Below are positions 61,813-64,000 of a stretch of 64,000 nucleotides of DNA, piece by piece (position 1 is the first letter of the stretch; each line of letters starts with the position of its first letter). This DNA is from Diplonema papillatum. Lineage: Eukaryota; Euglenozoa; Diplonemea; Diplonemida; Diplonemidae. A model generated the notes under the pieces. It had not been told where the DNA came from and did not search any database. It saw only the letters and a program-made list of their open reading frames with translations. The position numbers and the translations under genes are program-made. The stretch spans positions 248,001-312,000 of the forward strand of contig JAPJBO010000163.1 of assembly GCA_030068145.1 (NCBI GenBank). The letters run 5' to 3'.

Positions 61813-62440
61813 GATTGCAAGAACGTGCTTGGAATGGGTATGTGCTCAACACCGCACTGGTCCCGTCTGCGCCGTGTTTCGGTCCTTTAAGCCACGGACA
61901 CATAGGGCGGACCATCATCAGCGCGGAACCTGAGTGTCTGCAGACAGGACAGCGGTGTGAGTCTGGTTTGTCAGGCGGCTGTTCGTAGCTCGTCACAGCC
62001 AGGACCAAACAGGAAACGACAGGTAAAGGGGGATTGCAAGAACGTGCTTGGAATGGGTATGTGCTCAACACCGCACTGGTCCCGTCTGCGCCGTGTTTCG
62101 GTCCTTTAAGCCACGGACACATAGGGCGGACCATCATCAGCGCGGAACCTGAGTGTCTGCAGACAGGACAGCGGTGTGAGTCTGGTTTGTCAGGCGGCTG
62201 TTCGTAGCGCGTCACAGCCAGGACCAAACAGGAAACGACAGGTAAAGGGGGATTGCAAGAACGTGCTTGGAATGGGTATGTGCTCAACACCGCACTGGTC
62301 CCGTCTGCGCCGTGTTTCGGTCCTTTAAGCCACGGACACATAGGGCGGACCATCATCAGCGCGGAACCTGAGTGTCTGCAGACAGGACAGCGGTGTGAGT
62401 CTGGTTTGTCAGGCGGCTGTTCGTAGCTCGTGACGACTAG
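61813..62440 (-). repeat. 219-bp tandem repeat, family F, three units
   Basis: Units begin at 61813, 62032 and 62251 (GATTGCAAGAACGTGCTTGG) with near-identity. 219 is divisible by three, so long open frames across it are artefacts. The array lies just upstream of the first predicted coiled-coil exon. Confidence 0.9.
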
Positions 62441-62933
62441 GACCACCCGTGCTACTAGAGCACAGGCGAATCCGTCACGGGGAGAAGGCCCCTACAACCG
62501 TGTCTGAGCAATCAGCTAAAAAACTCAGGGCACTCGCCCCCTGATTGTGACTGCGACTCGCTAGGCAGCACTGACTTGTCTTCTTTTTACAGTGGCAATC
62601 TGCGAAGTAAACTCCGCAGAGCACAGTGGACATGGGGTTGCCGTGTGCAGCACCAATGGTTGAAGTACCAAAAGGAAAAAGAGTGCAAGGAAGTAATCCT
62701 GCGTGCTGAGGGCAGCAAGTCGCGTTACGCGAAGTACCCTACTGGATTGGGGGGGTTTGCAAGAACGTGCTTGGAATGGGTATGTGCTCAACACCGCACT
62801 GGTCCCGTCTGCGCCGTGTTTCGGTCCTTTAAGCCACGGACACATAAGGCGGACCATCATCAACGTGGAACCTGAGTGTCTGCAGACAGGACTGCGGTGT
62901 GAGTCTGGTTAACGTTAAAGGAAACGACAGGTA
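62441..62933. other. Intergenic with one more family F copy
   Basis: A single family F copy covers 62757-62915. The stretch 62620-62760 (AGCACCAATGGTTGAAGTAC) resembles 38800-38940. No gene. Confidence 0.5.
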
Positions 62934-63091
62934 AAGGGGGGTCGAATAATAACACCTGTGTCATTATTCGATTTGTCGAATACTAAAAAAAGTTCCGGGT
63001 AGCCGAACAGTAGCAGGATCAAGTAGTGGTAGTGTTTTTAGACAACCAGAGCGTGGGTCAAATAAATGTTATTATTCGACCCCCCCTTTAG
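62934..63091. mobile_element. Short MITE with GGGGGGTCGAATAATAAC ends
   Basis: Inverted ends TAAAGGGGGGTCGAATAATA and its complement at 63069-63091 (with one extra C) enclose about 110 bp with no gene. Confidence 0.75.
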
Positions 63092-63429
63092 TAAACGGGG
63101 AGAAACTTCTTGCGGGGGAGGCCGGCAGTGAACTTGCTGGCCCTCTCGGAACTCGCCGACCCCCTACACAGGGTAACCAATAACATCTGCCACTCCCCCT
63201 GGCCGAGTGCTTCCAAGATAAACACGTCGGGTCCGAGCCTCAGTTCATCAGCGGAAACTTGTTCCGTCTGCCGGTACTCACGTGCGAGTTGTTTAAAGTT
63301 TGAGAGAGAGAGAGAGAGTGCAGGGACCATCTCTTCGAGGAGTATCCGGTCGCCCCACTACTATCCCGTACTACTACGGCGGGCGCAAGTCGTTGCGCCG
63401 TGGGCGCGGAGCGAGCCGTGGCCCAGTCA
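63092..63429. other. Unassigned stretch
   Basis: A minus-strand frame at 63100-63300 (with QLAREYRQTEQVSADELRLG) has protein-like composition but no recognised family. It may belong to the hAT remnant to its right or to a host exon. Confidence 0.3.
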
Positions 63430-63431
63430 AA

Positions 63432-63770
63432 GATGATTGTTGCACCGATGGTGGCGCAGCCGGGGGCGTTCTTCAGTTTGACATGAACCAGCGCATCCAT
63501 TTTCTTGAACGCCAGCTGGCTTCGTTAGTTGGTCTTGACATCCGCAAAAGCGGACCATCCTCTCTCGCAGAAGCCAACTGAAACGACTTGCGCAGCACCA
63601 GCAACTTTTTTCTGCGGCCATCCAGCCCCTGCTGCGGCCATTTTGCTTGCGGAGCACACCGATTGGGAACGGATCAGCGGCGGTCTGTGCACTGATATAG
63701 ACTCCGACGAGGATGCAGCCCCGCTTAGGTGTGCACAGCCATCACATGCCACTCTGGCGGCGGCCTTCAC
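63432..63770 (-). pseudogene. hAT-like transposase C-terminal remnant
   Basis: The minus strand reads VVSVGFCERGWSAFADVKTN, a TAA, then RSQLAFKKMDALVHVKLKNA. This follows the hAT dimerisation block (S..cER.WS.f..iKt..R..L...k...LV.V). The stop falls where one residue is expected. No terminal repeats were located. Confidence is limited by the short match. Confidence 0.5.
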
Positions 63771-64000
63771 AATGAAATCGCGCGCAGCGGAGTGTACGCA
63801 GGTCTTCTAATTCCATGCGCTCGCTTGGGGAGGTGGCGCTGCTCACCTGTCAGTCTCACAACTGACTGCTCGGCCTTGGTCAGAAAGCTGCAGAGCCTAT
63901 CATGTCGTTGAAAGAATGCACTGCCCTCCAACAAAAGACTTCTGCTTCCTCGGTACTGTCGTCTGCTTCAGCAACCACGCCACGGTGTTTCCCTACAAAC
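63771..64000. other. Right edge, nothing assigned
   Basis: No recognisable feature in the last 230 bases. Confidence 0.3.

Overview
The window looks like nuclear DNA of a complex-genome protist, plausibly a chromerid or related alveolate alga. The reasons are: spliced exons with GT..AG introns starting GTATG/GTATC/GTGTG/GTAAG; a eukaryote-style nadB (L-aspartate oxidase) exon; coiled-coil, F-box and multi-membrane-span proteins; no operons; and a very high load of retrotransposons, DNA transposons, SINE-like repeats and minisatellites. The species cannot be fixed from the sequence alone.

Layout. 0-1 kb: first exon of nadB on the minus strand, running off the left edge. 1-20.4 kb: a duplicated locus of a four-membrane-span protein (minus strand). 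Copy B (16560-20291) is intact, copy A (8222-12219) has a stop codon, and two broken first exons lie at 1.6 and 2.1-2.4 kb. The introns are filled with transposons: a broken tyrosine-recombinase retroelement plus an 818-bp hAT element with 8-bp target duplications in copy A, and a 2.45-kb segment with inverted ends in copy B. 20.4-22.5 kb: minisatellites. 23.0-26.2 kb: a 5'-truncated LINE with a 19-bp target site duplication. 26-39 kb: mostly dispersed repeats and MITE-like foldbacks, with a short 18S-like rRNA fragment (33.0 kb; another lies at 13.5 kb), a possible alcohol dehydrogenase remnant and a small two-span terminal exon. 39.2-40.5 kb: two exons of a polytopic membrane protein. 41-44.1 kb: an orphan ORF, an F-box gene on the minus strand and a duplicated copy of its F-box exon.

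45.5-51.8 kb: an apparently full-length tyrosine-recombinase retrotransposon with split direct repeats (A1, gag, RT-RNase H, B1, A2, YR, B2). 52.8-61.8 kb: a minus-strand coiled-coil gene whose terminal exon is present in four tandem copies. Its 5.3-kb intron carries two tandem split-direct-repeat retroelements embedded in a CT microsatellite. 61.8-64 kb: a 219-bp tandem repeat, a small MITE and a hAT transposase remnant.

The host genes show no shared pathway. What unites the window is transposon-driven growth: introns expanded by nested insertions, exons and whole loci duplicated, and at least three unrelated retroelement types. All exon joins are inferred from splice signals, reading phase and comparison between copies, not from transcripts.
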